Shown here piece after piece: positions 1 to 8,620 of a stretch of 64,000 bases of DNA (position 1 is the stretch's first letter; every line of letters starts with the position of its first letter). The stretch spans positions 62,001-126,000 of the forward strand of contig JABTUJ010000019.1 in NCBI GenBank assembly GCA_015075445.1, in the 5' to 3' direction. Source of the DNA: Verrucomicrobiales bacterium (GTDB lineage Bacteria > Verrucomicrobiota > Verrucomicrobiia > Limisphaerales > J093). The notes below the pieces were generated by a model. That model did not search any database, was not told the DNA's origin, and was given only the letters and a program-made list of their open reading frames with translations. Both the position numbers and the translations under genes were made by a program.

Positions 1-2286
1 CCCCTCTCGATCCCGGATCGTCCCGCGCTCGGCGAACGGCTCGAGCGCCTGCGGCAGTCGCTGATCCCACCGTTCCTCGCGCTGCGGGACCAGCTCCGTG
101 GCGTCGGCGACAGGAAGACCGGGCCGGAGAACCACCCACCCGCCGCGGAGGGCGCAGATGCCCGTCGCGGTTCCGCATCGTGGGAGGCTCCCCTGCCCTT
201 GCAGCCGGACCCGGGGACGATGAAGCCTTCGGGTGCAAGCGAGGCGACGCCTTGTGCAGGCGAGACGCCTGCACCACCAGGTTCAGAGGAAGCAGTTTCG
301 GACCCGCCGCTCACGCCGACCGGTTACCAACTGGCCGCCGCGTTGCGCGCGTTCTGGCATGCGCTCGACGTCCCCCGGACGCTGAATCGCTGGGCGGAAG
401 CCGCGGCGCCGGCACGCGGCTGTCCCTCCGCTAGTGTCGCCGCCCAAGTGCACGCCGAGGTCTGGGATCAGATGTCAGCCTGGCTCGAGAACCTGGCCCT
501 CGGGTTCCCGGACACGGCACTGAGCCTGCGTGACTGGCTTCCCATTCTCGAGGCTGGGCTCGGCCGGATGACCGTCGGCGTCATTCCCCCCGCGCTTGAT
601 CAGGTCGTCGTCGGCGCCGTGGATCGGACACGAAGCCCGGACCTGAAACTCAGCATCGTCCTCGGGCTGAATGACGGCGTCTTCCCGGGCCAAGTCGAAC
701 CCACCCGACTGCTCACCGAAGCGGATTGCGCGCGGCTGGCCGCATTGGGCGTCGAACTCGGCCCGGACCGTTACCGGCAGATCAGTCGCGAGCGTTACTA
801 CGGCTACATCGCCTGCACGCGATCCCGCGAACAGCTCGTCGCCACCTTTGCGCGCCGCGATGCTCAGGATCGCCCGCTCAATCCGTCCCCGTTCGTGGCC
901 CATCTTCGCCGGCTGTTCCCGACGCTGACCATCGAAACCGCGCCGTCGCTCGGATCACCCGCCACGTCGTGCGGTGCGGGCTCTCAGCTTTGCGGTGCGG
1001 GCTCTCAGCCCTGTGGTGCGGGCTTCCAGCCTGCACCGGCTGCGGGCCCTTCCCTCCCCATCCAGGAAGCCTCCCTGCATCCGGTCGTGGCAGCGCCGCT
1101 CTACGGCCCCGCGCGCCTCCGCACCTCCGTCAGTCGGCTGGAGGATTTCGCCGCCTGTCCCTTCAAGTTCTTCGTCCAGGTCGGGCTGCGCGCCGAGGAA
1201 CGCCGCCGGTTCGAGGTCGACGCCCGCCAGCGCGGCAGCTTCCAGCACGAAGTCCTCCGGCGCTTTCACGAATCCGTCCGCCACGAAGACCGCGAATGGC
1301 GTGACCTCACCCCCGACGAGGGGCGTGCCCGCGTGCGCCGTGTGGCTGAAGCCGTCGCGCGCGAGTTCGGTGGCGGCCTGCTGAAGGCGGAAGCCGGAAC
1401 GGCGCTGACCGCCCGGGGCTTGACCGACGCGTTGGCGGAGTTCGTCGCGGTTCTGATCGGGTGGCTCCGGACCAGTTGCCGCTTCAACCCGGTCGCGGCC
1501 GAACTCGAAATCGGAACGCGCGCTGCGTCCCTGCCCGCCTGGGAAATCCCGCTCGACCAGGATCGTTGCCTGGCACTGGTCGGGAAACTCGACCGGGTGG
1601 ACCTCGCGCCGGGCCCCGGGCCGGACGAGTTCTGGTGCGTGGTGCATGACTACAAGTCGGGCAGTCGCCAGTTCGACCCGCTCCTGTTCGCCCACGGGAT
1701 CCAACTCCAGTTGCCGGCTTACCTCGCCGCGGTGTGCCGGGTGAGCGACAGCCAGGGGGCAAGGGCTGAGGGCCAAGCGTCACCGGACGAAGGGGACGCC
1801 GCCGGCAAAGGGTTTCCGACCGCGGGCATCCGGTTGCTTCCCGCGGGCATGTTTTACGTGAACTTGCGGGGGGATTATGAAGGGGGGAAACACCGGGGCG
1901 AAGTGCTGGGCGAAACCGGGGCTTCTCCCAAGGCGTACCAGCACCGCGGCCGGTTCAACGCGGCCTGCCTGGACCTGCTGGATGATCGGCCGTCGGGCAA
2001 CCCGAGCGGGCAGTTCGCCTACCGGCTCAAGCAGAACGGCGAACCGGCTGCTGTACCTCGCGACCCGGTGCCGGAGCGTGAGTTTCGTGCGCTTGTCGGG
2101 AACGTCGAGGGGACGCTGCGCGCCCTGGGCAACGCGCTGTTTGCGGGCCGCGCCTCGGTTGATCCTTACCAGAAGGGGCAGTCCACCGCCTGCGACCTCT
2201 GTCGGCTCCAGGCGATTTGTCGCATCGATCCCTGGACCCACCCCTATCGGCGGCTCCGGCCCGTTACCGATCCACCTCGCCCATGA
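1..2286 (+). CDS. AddB-like ATP-dependent helicase/nuclease, C-terminal part (5' end outside window)
   Basis: The reading frame is open from base 1, so the gene starts upstream. The visible part carries a helicase-like segment (SIVLGLNDGVFPG, near 655-690), a RecB-family nuclease domain with a DYK motif (near 1648), the QLQLPAYLA segment, and a four-cysteine iron-sulfur signature: Cys at codon 1156 (FAACPFKFF) and Cys at 2191, 2200 and 2218. That layout is typical of AddB, the partner of AddA in processing double-strand breaks for recombination; AddA is not visible here. Palindromic-repeat copies lie in frame at 254-287 and 969-1037 and add Cys/Gly/Ala-rich linkers not expected in the family. 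It converges on nuoD and the two ends overlap by 23 bases. Confidence 0.85.
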   Translation, partial: PLSIPDRPALGERLERLRQSLIPPFLALRDQLRGVGDRKTGPENHPPAAEGADARRGSASWEAPLPLQPDPGTMKPSGASEATPCAGETPAPPGSEEAVSDPPLTPTGYQLAAALRAFWHALDVPRTLNRWAEAAAPARGCPSASVAAQVHAEVWDQMSAWLENLALGFPDTALSLRDWLPILEAGLGRMTVGVIPPALDQVVVGAVDRTRSPDLKLSIVLGLNDGVFPGQVEPTRLLTEADCARLAALGVELGPDRYRQISRERYYGYIACTRSREQLVATFARRDAQDRPLNPSPFVAHLRRLFPTLTIETAPSLGSPATSCGAGSQLCGAGSQPCGAGFQPAPAAGPSLPIQEASLHPVVAAPLYGPARLRTSVSRLEDFAACPFKFFVQVGLRAEERRRFEVDARQRGSFQHEVLRRFHESVRHEDREWRDLTPDEGRARVRRVAEAVAREFGGGLLKAEAGTALTARGLTDALAEFVAVLIGWLRTSCRFNPVAAELEIGTRAASLPAWEIPLDQDRCLALVGKLDRVDLAPGPGPDEFWCVVHDYKSGSRQFDPLLFAHGIQLQLPAYLAAVCRVSDSQGARAEGQASPDEGDAAGKGFPTAGIRLLPAGMFYVNLRGDYEGGKHRGEVLGETGASPKAYQHRGRFNAACLDLLDDRPSGNPSGQFAYRLKQNGEPAAVPRDPVPEREFRALVGNVEGTLRALGNALFAGRASVDPYQKGQSTACDLCRLQAICRIDPWTHPYRRLRPVTDPPRP
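254..287. repeat. Palindromic repeat A, copy inside addB
   Basis: A GTGCAGGCG / CGCCTGCAC dyad followed by ACCAGGTTCA. The same word family recurs at 969-1037, 8752-8780, 33232-33260, 33854-33895, 58356-58383 and 59188-59236. Here it is translated in frame as CAGETPAPPG. Confidence 0.75.
969..1037. repeat. Palindromic repeat A, triple in-frame copy inside addB
   Basis: Two near-identical 21-base units (starting at 969 and 990) precede a full copy starting at 1011. Because 21 is a multiple of three, the frame is kept and the protein reads CGAGSQL, CGAGSQP, CGAGFQP in succession. Confidence 0.8.
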
Positions 2287-3529
2287 CGATGTCCACCGAC
2301 CCGAGGATCACCACGGCATCGGCCAGCGTGTGGCCCAGGCAGAGATCCTCGAGAATGGTGAGGTTGACGAAGCTCGGTGGCCGCACCCGGTAGCGGTACG
2401 GATTGGGCTTGCCGTCGCTGATCAGGTAAAAACCCAGTTCACCCTTGGGCGCCTCGATCCGGCCGTAGGCCTCGCCGGCGCGGGGTCGGAACCCGCGCAA
2501 CTTGGCCTTCGGATCCAGGATCGGCCCGGCCGGCAGCTCGCGCAGGGCCTGCCCGAGGATCCGGTGCGACTCGCGCATTTCGAGCAGGCGGATCATGTAA
2601 CGGTCAAAGGTGTCCCCGTGCTCCCCGAGCGGGACTCGGAACGCGAAGCGCCCGTACACCCCGTAGCGATCCACCTTGCGGACATCGTAGTTCACGCCGC
2701 TGGCGCGCAGCATCGGGCCGGTGACGCCTGCGTTGATGGCCAACTCGGGCGTGAGCACGCCGATGCCCTGGCTGCGGACCAGCAGGATTTCGTTCTCGTT
2801 CAGCAACCGCTCGTACTCGTCGAGGAAGCGCGGAAACTCATCGACGAACCGCTGCACGCCTTCGAGCCAGCCGGGCGGCAGATCACAGCGGCAGCCGCCG
2901 AATCGGAAGTAATTGCACATCATCCGCGACCCGGTGAGCGCCTCGAAGAGGTCGAGCAGCTTCTCGCGTTCGCGGAAGGCGTACATGAGCGGCGTGCCCA
3001 TGGCGCCCATGTCGTGCACCAGGAACCCGACCAGGCACAGGTGATTCAGCACGCGCGTCAACTCGGCCGTCAGGACCCGGATATACTCGGCCCGCTCGGG
3101 CACCTGCAGCCCGGCCAGCTTTTCGACCGTGAGCACGTAGGCCCAGTTGTTCGTGAGCGAACAGAAGTAGTCCAGCCGGTCGGTGTAGGGGATCGATCCG
3201 AGATAGCTCGTGCCCTCGCCGATCTTCTCGTGGTTCCGGTGCAGATAACCGCACACGGGCTTGAGGCGCACGACGCGTTCGCCCTCGAGGACGACGTCCA
3301 TCCGGAACACCCCGTGGGTCGAGGGGTGATGCGGCCCCACAGAGACCTCGAGCAACTCCCCTTCTCCGTCCTCCGCCCATCGTCCCTTGGGCCGGGCCTC
3401 GTAGCGCGCCTCCGGCTGCGGCGGTGGCAACGGAACGTCACTCGCGAGGGGCTCGGGGACGAGATCCCCCGTGGAGAGCGCCCCCATCAGGTCTTCCGGC
3501 GGGAGGGGGGGTCGGCCGGCCTCGCTCAT
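2264..3529 (-). CDS. nuoD: NADH-quinone oxidoreductase subunit D
   Basis: A 421-residue protein of the 49-kDa subunit family, which forms part of the quinone site in the peripheral arm of Complex I. The family signatures VGPHHPSTHG, HRNHEKIGEG, MGAMGTPLMYAF and the C-terminal DIVMGEVDR are all present, so the protein is complete. About 55 N-terminal residues before the conserved core are proline-rich and variable. It is the last gene of a metF-ORF-nuoABCD operon and starts 17 bases after nuoC. The usual nuoE-N genes do not follow; instead addB converges on it. Confidence 0.96.
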   Translation of the reverse strand: MSEAGRPPLPPEDLMGALSTGDLVPEPLASDVPLPPPQPEARYEARPKGRWAEDGEGELLEVSVGPHHPSTHGVFRMDVVLEGERVVRLKPVCGYLHRNHEKIGEGTSYLGSIPYTDRLDYFCSLTNNWAYVLTVEKLAGLQVPERAEYIRVLTAELTRVLNHLCLVGFLVHDMGAMGTPLMYAFREREKLLDLFEALTGSRMMCNYFRFGGCRCDLPPGWLEGVQRFVDEFPRFLDEYERLLNENEILLVRSQGIGVLTPELAINAGVTGPMLRASGVNYDVRKVDRYGVYGRFAFRVPLGEHGDTFDRYMIRLLEMRESHRILGQALRELPAGPILDPKAKLRGFRPRAGEAYGRIEAPKGELGFYLISDGKPNPYRYRVRPPSFVNLTILEDLCLGHTLADAVVILGSVDIVMGEVDR

Positions 3530-3546
3530 GACCTCCCCACGGCCGG

Positions 3547-4161
3547 CTAATGCCGGCGGGCCTTGACCAGCACCGCGTCATGCGGCGTGGGCTCGTGCTC
3601 GTAATCGTCCGGCTCGACGTAGTCCTTGCGCATCGGGTAATCCTCGAACTCCTCCCACATGAGGATGCGCCGCAGATCGGGATGCCCCGCGAAGCGCACG
3701 CCGAACAGGTCGAACACCTCGCGCTCCTGGAACTCCGCGCTTCGCCAGACGGGCGTGAGCGACGCCACGCGGGTGTCGTCCACGCGGTTGCGGGTCCGCT
3801 GGCGGAGCACCAGGGGGCCGTGGCCCAGGGCCATGGAGTAGAGGTGATACACCACCTCGAGGTAGCCGGGCTGCCGCCGTTCGACGGATTCCTCGACCTC
3901 CTGCTCCGCGCCGTCCACGACCCGCCGGACGCGCACCTTCTCGGTCGAGGTGGTCTCGAGCCAGTCCACGCCGGTCACGTTCGAGCAGTAGTCGAGGCGG
4001 AGCTGCGGGTCATCCCGCAGCCACCGGGCCACGGTGACCGCCTGGTCACGATCCACGACCAGCGACGATTGGGCGGGCACGGCGGGGTTGAGCTCGATCG
4101 CGACCTGCGCCTCGGGGAGGGCGGCGCGGAGACGGGTGAGCAGTGGGTCGAGCGCTTCCAC
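3547..4161 (-). CDS. nuoC: NADH-quinone oxidoreductase subunit C
   Basis: A 204-residue homologue of the 30-kDa Complex I subunit. The core signature (ERE-VFDLFGVRFAGHPDLRR, then LMWEEFEDYPMRKDY) lies in the C-terminal half. An insertion rich in charged residues (around 75-100) separates the two halves. It sits between nuoB (18-base gap) and nuoD (17-base gap) and is a separate gene, not a nuoCD fusion. Confidence 0.95.
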   Translation of the reverse strand: MEALDPLLTRLRAALPEAQVAIELNPAVPAQSSLVVDRDQAVTVARWLRDDPQLRLDYCSNVTGVDWLETTSTEKVRVRRVVDGAEQEVEESVERRQPGYLEVVYHLYSMALGHGPLVLRQRTRNRVDDTRVASLTPVWRSAEFQEREVFDLFGVRFAGHPDLRRILMWEEFEDYPMRKDYVEPDDYEHEPTPHDAVLVKARRH

Positions 4162-4179
4162 GGGGGGCCTTGGCTGGGG

Positions 4180-4803
4180 TCAGCCCGCGTCGGTCCGCAC
4201 CACCAGCGCGGGTCGCCACACGTCGTCGTTCTTCGCCGGCTGAAGATCGTAGGGCCCGTACGCCGGAACGGGGAATTCGCCCGGGACATCCGGGGAGAGG
4301 TGGCGGGGCCGGTGCTCACCGGTCAGGGGCTGGGCGGCGATCTTCTCCTGGAGTTTGAGGAGGGCGTGCAGCAGTGCTTCGGGTCGAGGCGGACAACCGG
4401 GGATGTGGATGTCGACCGGCACATAGCGGTCGATGCCCTTGAGCACGTTGTAGCCCTGCTTGAACGGTCCACCCGAGATGGCACAGGCGCCCATGGCGAT
4501 CACGTACTTGGGCTCGGGCATCTGGTTGAAGAGCCGCACGACCAGCGGGGCCATCTTCTTGGTGACCGTGCCGGCCACAATCATCAGGTCCGCCTGCCGC
4601 GGGGACGGCCGGAAGACCTCGGCGCCGAACCGCGCGATGTCGAAGCGGGCCATGGAGGCGGCGATCATCTCGATGGCACAGCAGGCGAGGCCGAAGTTCA
4701 GGGGCCAGACCGAGCTGCGCCGCCCCCAGTTGTAGAGCTCCTGCAGGGTGGTCGTGAACACGCCCTGCTTGCTCAGTTCGTTGCGAAGGCCTTCGTCCAT
4801 CAC
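4180..4803 (-). CDS. nuoB: NADH-quinone oxidoreductase subunit B
   Basis: A 207-residue homologue of the PSST subunit that binds iron-sulfur cluster N2 next to the quinone site. The cluster cysteines are visible as the CC pair in GLACCAIEM, the Cys in AMGACAISGG and the Cys in PGCPPRPEA. The last 40 residues or so are a variable tail rich in Pro and Arg. Two adjacent Met codons open the frame (4803 or 4800). It begins 42 bases after nuoA. Confidence 0.97.
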   Translation of the reverse strand: MMDEGLRNELSKQGVFTTTLQELYNWGRRSSVWPLNFGLACCAIEMIAASMARFDIARFGAEVFRPSPRQADLMIVAGTVTKKMAPLVVRLFNQMPEPKYVIAMGACAISGGPFKQGYNVLKGIDRYVPVDIHIPGCPPRPEALLHALLKLQEKIAAQPLTGEHRPRHLSPDVPGEFPVPAYGPYDLQPAKNDDVWRPALVVRTDAG

Positions 4804-4845
4804 GGAGGAAATGAAGCGCGCCGGCGCCGTTCGGCAACCCCGGCC

Positions 4846-5223
4846 CTACTGCCAGTGGAGCACCCCTTTGCGCCAGGCCCACACCAGCCCTTCGACCAGG
4901 AGCAGCAGGAAGATGAGCATCGCCACCACCGCCCCCACGGGCAGGCTCGTGTACGCCACGGCGAAGGGCAGCAGGAACAACGCCTCCACATCAAACACCA
5001 GAAAGACCAGCCCGTAGAGGTAATAGCCCGAGTGAAACTGCACCCGCGCCTCCCCCACCGACCGGATGCCGCACTCGTACGGCGCGTTCTTCTCGTCGCC
5101 GGGCTTGGCCGGGGACACCAGCAGGGCCCAGACCCGAGCGAGCGCGAGGGGCGTGAGGCAAAACAACACCGCGACCACGCCCATCACCAGCAGGAACAAA
5201 TAGGACTGGTCGGTTCCGCCCAT
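4846..5223 (-). CDS. nuoA: NADH-quinone oxidoreductase subunit A
   Basis: A membrane subunit of Complex I of about 125 residues with three hydrophobic segments (near the N terminus, around 65-85 and 90-115) and the family signature YECGI followed by VFDVEALFLLPFAV. I chose the start MGGTDQSY at 5223 instead of an upstream in-frame Met, because it places the first membrane helix correctly and lies one base after the preceding stop codon. Confidence 0.94.
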   Translation of the reverse strand: MGGTDQSYLFLLVMGVVAVLFCLTPLALARVWALLVSPAKPGDEKNAPYECGIRSVGEARVQFHSGYYLYGLVFLVFDVEALFLLPFAVAYTSLPVGAVVAMLIFLLLLVEGLVWAWRKGVLHWQ

Positions 5224-5224
5224 C

Positions 5225-5494
5225 TTAGTTGCGCTCCGGCTCGTGCCGCCGCAGCCCCACCGCATGGGCGATGTCGTCGAACTCCTCGTGGCTCACGTCC
5301 TCGAGCCGCTTGCCGCGATCCGCCAGCTTCTCATTGATCTTGATCGCCTTCTCCGTCATCTGCTCGTGCGTCGTCTCCGTCCCGCCCACCAGTGCGAAGT
5401 TCGGGCCCGTCGTCACGCGCTGATGCCCGTCGGAGTCTAGTCCGATTCCGAGCATCACCGCCCGCGGACGCTTGTTCGCGCGCTTTGACATCAC
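5225..5494 (-). CDS. Small conserved-looking protein of unknown function between metF and nuoA
   Basis: An 89-residue soluble protein with a basic N terminus (SKRANKRPRAVMLGIGLD), a middle GGTETTHEQM segment, and a charged helical C terminus (EKLADRGKRLEDVSHEEFDD). It starts 6 bases after the metF stop and ends 1 base before nuoA, so it is almost certainly co-transcribed with both. I do not recognise a domain. The tight spacing suggests a real gene, possibly a small Complex I accessory or regulatory protein, but that is only a guess from position. Confidence 0.75.
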   Translation of the reverse strand: MMSKRANKRPRAVMLGIGLDSDGHQRVTTGPNFALVGGTETTHEQMTEKAIKINEKLADRGKRLEDVSHEEFDDIAHAVGLRRHEPERN

Positions 5495-5500
5495 CGGAAG

Positions 5501-6430
5501 CTACGATCCCCCTGCCGGCCTTCCAAGCGAAAAGCCAGATCCCTCGAGGTTCTGCAGGATTCGCGTCACGGGCAGCGCCTTGTTCAGCGAGTAGAAGTGG
5601 AGGCCGGGCACGCCCTGGCGCAGGAGATCCACGCACTGGGCCGTGGCAAACTCGATCCCGAACTCCGCCGCCGCCGCGTCATCGGTCGCCAGGGCCTCGA
5701 GCCGCGCCGCCAGGGCGGGCGGGATGGTCGCCCCACATAACGCCACGAACTTGCGGATCTGCCCCGCGCTCTGGATCGGGATGATCCCCGGCACGATGGG
5801 CACGCGGACTCCCAGCCGGTCAACCAGGTGGTCCCGGAATTCGTAGAAGTAGGCGTTGTCGAAGAAGAGTTGCGTGATCACGGCGTCCGCCCCGCACGCC
5901 ACCTTCGCCTTCAGCCGCTCCCAGTCCACGCGCTTGCCTTCGCGACACTCGAGGTGCCCCTCGGGAAAACCCGCCACCGCAATCGAGAACCCGCCGAACC
6001 CGCGGGCCAGCGTCACCAGCTCGTGCGCATATCGGAACCCTCCGGGCACCTGCTCGAAGGCCGTCGTCCCCTCGGGCGGATCACCCCGCAGGGCGAGCAG
6101 ATTCCGGATGCCCCGTCGCCGGGCGTCGTCCAGCAGGTCCTCGATCTGCGCGCGCGTCGCCCCCACGCAGGTCAGATGGGCCATGGCCGGCAGGCCGTAG
6201 TCGTTCTGGATGCGCTCGACCACCCCGAGCGTCTTGTCGCGCGTGCTGCCGCCCGCCCCGTAGGTCACCGAGCAGTAGCCCGGGCGCAACGCCGCCAGCG
6301 CCGGCAAGGTCCGGTCGAAGAAGGCGCGGTCCCCCTCGGCGGTGCGGGGAGTGAAGAACTCGAACGAAATGAGCGGCCGCCGCTCACGTTGGGCACGTGC
6401 GTAAAGGTCGCTCAGCAGGGCTGCTTCCAT
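5501..6430 (-). CDS. metF: Methylenetetrahydrofolate reductase
   Basis: A 309-residue FAD-dependent enzyme that reduces 5,10-methylene- to 5-methyl-tetrahydrofolate for methionine synthesis. Visible family features are FEFFTPRT near the N terminus, YGAGGSTRDKT, the LALRGDPP segment and ITQLFFDNAYFYEF, all in the expected order for a TIM-barrel MTHFR. I took MEAALL at 6430 as the start because the family begins shortly before the SFEFFTP strand; an upstream Met (6478) would add an Arg-rich extension. It heads the operon with the small ORF and nuoABCD. Confidence 0.95.
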   Translation of the reverse strand: MEAALLSDLYARAQRERRPLISFEFFTPRTAEGDRAFFDRTLPALAALRPGYCSVTYGAGGSTRDKTLGVVERIQNDYGLPAMAHLTCVGATRAQIEDLLDDARRRGIRNLLALRGDPPEGTTAFEQVPGGFRYAHELVTLARGFGGFSIAVAGFPEGHLECREGKRVDWERLKAKVACGADAVITQLFFDNAYFYEFRDHLVDRLGVRVPIVPGIIPIQSAGQIRKFVALCGATIPPALAARLEALATDDAAAAEFGIEFATAQCVDLLRQGVPGLHFYSLNKALPVTRILQNLEGSGFSLGRPAGGS

Positions 6431-6499
6431 GGGTCTAAAGGAACGCTTCCGTCGGGGCCAAACCCGGCCCACCGCCACCCGGCAAGTATGAATCGGGTT

Positions 6500-6949
6500 T
6501 CAACGGCTGACCGGTTGACCGGCGTCCAGCCACGCCTTGATGCCTCCATCCAGGTGGGTGATGTCCTGGAAGCCAAGTTCCTCGAAAACCTTGAGCGCCG
6601 CGGTGCTGCGCCGGCCGGTGGCACAGTGCAACAGGTAAGGCTGCTGGCGGTCCAACTCGGCCAGGTGGGTGGCGAAGTCGGCCGTGCGAAAGTCAATCAG
6701 CTTCGCCCCCTCGAGGTGCCCCGCCGCATACTCGGCCGGCGTGCGCACGTCGAGCACCACCACCTTGCCGCCGGCGATCAACCGCTCTGCACCGGCGGCA
6801 TCCACATGCCGGATGACCGTCGAAGTCGCGGCGGCAGCGCCGCTGCCGGGGCCCGGCACCGTCACCGCCGGTCCGACCGACGCTTCATGGCGGCAACCCG
6901 TCGTGGCCAAACCCAGCACGGCGAGAATGCTTGTCCAACTCCATTTCAT
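6500..6949 (-). CDS. Rhodanese-domain lipoprotein
   Basis: A 149-residue protein with a lipoprotein-type signal peptide (Cys at residue 19, LATTGC) followed by a single rhodanese domain. The domain carries LDVRTPAEYAAGH and the active-site loop HCATGRRS with the catalytic Cys at about residue 109. It is likely a periplasmic, membrane-anchored sulfurtransferase or sulfur-binding protein. Its substrate cannot be told from the sequence. It lies upstream of metF and is divergent from the Uma2-type gene. Confidence 0.88.
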   Translation of the reverse strand: MKWSWTSILAVLGLATTGCRHEASVGPAVTVPGPGSGAAAATSTVIRHVDAAGAERLIAGGKVVVLDVRTPAEYAAGHLEGAKLIDFRTADFATHLAELDRQQPYLLHCATGRRSTAALKVFEELGFQDITHLDGGIKAWLDAGQPVSR

Positions 6950-7044
6950 GTGGCGGGGAGTCTGCCACGGGAATCCCCTCGCGCAAGCTGCCAGGTTCAG
7001 ACGGGGTCTTTGACACCGTTCACGTGGCCACGTACCGTCCGCCC

Positions 7045-7623
7045 ATGGCCACGACGGTCAAGGCACGAAAGGTATGGGCGGAGGCTGATCTGCAAGCCCT
7101 GCCTCACGACCGCCGCAACTATGAACTCGTGGACGGGGAGCTGGTCATGAGCCCCAAGAACAACTTCGCCCACGGAGATCTCTGCGCCCGCCTCCTCGCC
7201 GCCCTGGTCCACTTCAACCAGCACCACCACCTGGGCGTCGTGCTTGACTCGAGCACCGGCTTCTGGATGAGCAACCGCAATTGCCGGGCACCGGACATTT
7301 CCTTCGTCAGCAGGCCACGCATGAAGCAGGCGGGATTCTCGCGACGGACCACCCGCTTCTTTCCCGGCGGTCCGGACCTGGCGGTCGAAGTGCTGGCTCC
7401 GTCGAATACGCCGGGAGACATCGATGACCGGCTCGAAGATTTCTTCAGCAGCGGCACCCGGCTGGTGTGGATCGTTCGCCCTGACGAACGGCGGGTCGAG
7501 GTTTGCCACTCGCCGGACGACCGCCAACGCCCTGGGGCGGATGCCTGTCTCGACGGCGAAGACGTGCTGCCGGGCTTTCGGCTTCCGCTGTGCGAGTTGT
7601 TCCTCCCCGAGGACGACGCGTGA
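7045..7623 (+). CDS. Uma2-family putative restriction endonuclease-like protein
   Basis: A 192-residue protein of the Uma2/DUF820 family, which has a PD-(D/E)XK nuclease fold. Visible motifs are YELVDGELVMSP near the N terminus, RAPDISFV and the DLAVEVLAPSNT strand, matching the family's D...ExL core. The start MATTVKAR at 7045 fits the family length; the longer frame from 6931 adds an unrelated leader. The family is very common in multicopy form in Verrucomicrobia, Planctomycetes and cyanobacteria, and its role is not settled. Confidence 0.88.
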   Translation: MATTVKARKVWAEADLQALPHDRRNYELVDGELVMSPKNNFAHGDLCARLLAALVHFNQHHHLGVVLDSSTGFWMSNRNCRAPDISFVSRPRMKQAGFSRRTTRFFPGGPDLAVEVLAPSNTPGDIDDRLEDFFSSGTRLVWIVRPDERRVEVCHSPDDRQRPGADACLDGEDVLPGFRLPLCELFLPEDDA

Positions 7624-7651
7624 CCCGCACCCCACTTCCTGACCGCAGCGG

Positions 7652-8581
7652 CTAACGCGGCAGACGAGTCACGTCCGCGCCGCGGATCCAGCCGGTGCCG
7701 CGCTTGAGTCCGGTGACCTGCAGCCAGCCGTCCTTCTCGTCGAGCATCACCAGCTCGAGGCCGTCGTGGACCACCTGCAGTTCGGGCGAGACATCCAGGG
7801 GCCCGTAACGCACCACGGCATCCGGCACCGTGACCACCACCTCGGTCCGTCCCCAGCGTTCGCGCCAGGCCCCCGTCAGGCCCACGCTGAACAGGACCGC
7901 ACCGATCCCCGAGACCACGATCCAGCGACGCAACTCGATCGCCCGAGCAGGCTGCCACTCCCGCCAGGTCAACAACCCCAAGCACACCCAGAAGGACAGG
8001 GCGGCCAGGCACGCCCATTCGTTCAGCGTCAGCGCCCGGATCAGCCGCTGCCCCAGCCCGGGCGCAGGCGGCGGTTGCCCGGTCACCATCTCGCGCGTCA
8101 GACGCAGGTTCGCCCGGATGTCCGGGTCGCGCGGGGCCAGACGTGCCGCGAGGCGATAGTGGAGGATCGCCTGGCCGAACTGGCCGGCCTTGAAGCGCGC
8201 GTTGCCCAAGTTGAAGTGGAGGTTGGCGGACACCGCGCCCCGGGCGAGCAACGCCTCGTAAGCCGCCGCCGCCTCGCCGTACTTCCCTTCCTCGTATCGC
8301 TGATTGGCCTGCTCGAAGGCCATCACCGCGTCCGGTTCGATCGCGATCGCAGCAGGCGCGGCGGACGTCGCGACCGAGCCGCCTTCGCGGTTCGTTGGTG
8401 CGGCTGTCGGTGGGGGCGGGCCGGCGTTGGCCGGGGATTCGCCGGCCATCAGCGCGCTCCGCCCGACCATCAGAACCAGCGCCAGTATCGCCAGCCATGC
8501 GCGCCGGAAGCCGGCAAGGCACAAGGCCGCTTGAGCCAAGGCTCGGTAGGGGTTTCGCCCCACGGGGCAGGGCGGGTTCAT
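7652..8581 (-). CDS. BatE-like TPR / SH3-domain membrane protein
   Basis: A 309-residue protein with an N-terminal signal-like hydrophobic stretch, TPR repeats (ANQRYEEGKYGEAAAAYEALL, then NLHFNLGNARFKAGQFGQAI), two central hydrophobic segments and a C-terminal SH3-like domain (YGPLDVSPELQVVHDG through GWIRGADV). This is the BatE-type arrangement that closes BAT aerotolerance operons, and it is the last gene of the moxR-bat cluster. Its likely start Met at 8581 lies in a GGTTCATGG word that also flanks the repeat elements. It is separated from batD by about 410 bases of repeats. Confidence 0.82.
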   Translation of the reverse strand: MNPPCPVGRNPYRALAQAALCLAGFRRAWLAILALVLMVGRSALMAGESPANAGPPPPTAAPTNREGGSVATSAAPAAIAIEPDAVMAFEQANQRYEEGKYGEAAAAYEALLARGAVSANLHFNLGNARFKAGQFGQAILHYRLAARLAPRDPDIRANLRLTREMVTGQPPPAPGLGQRLIRALTLNEWACLAALSFWVCLGLLTWREWQPARAIELRRWIVVSGIGAVLFSVGLTGAWRERWGRTEVVVTVPDAVVRYGPLDVSPELQVVHDGLELVMLDEKDGWLQVTGLKRGTGWIRGADVTRLPR

Positions 8582-8620
8582 GGGGAGCGGCCTTGGCCCC
8601 CGGGCCGTGCGCGGTGACCC

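Noticed and set aside
1877..3550. A 557-residue plus-strand frame joining addB and nuoD
   Set aside because: It covers two genes in wrong frames and has no conserved pattern.
3550..5337. A 595-residue frame on the plus strand across nuoABC
   Set aside because: It is the mirror of the nuo genes, has no family features, and its composition is typical of antisense frames in high-GC DNA.
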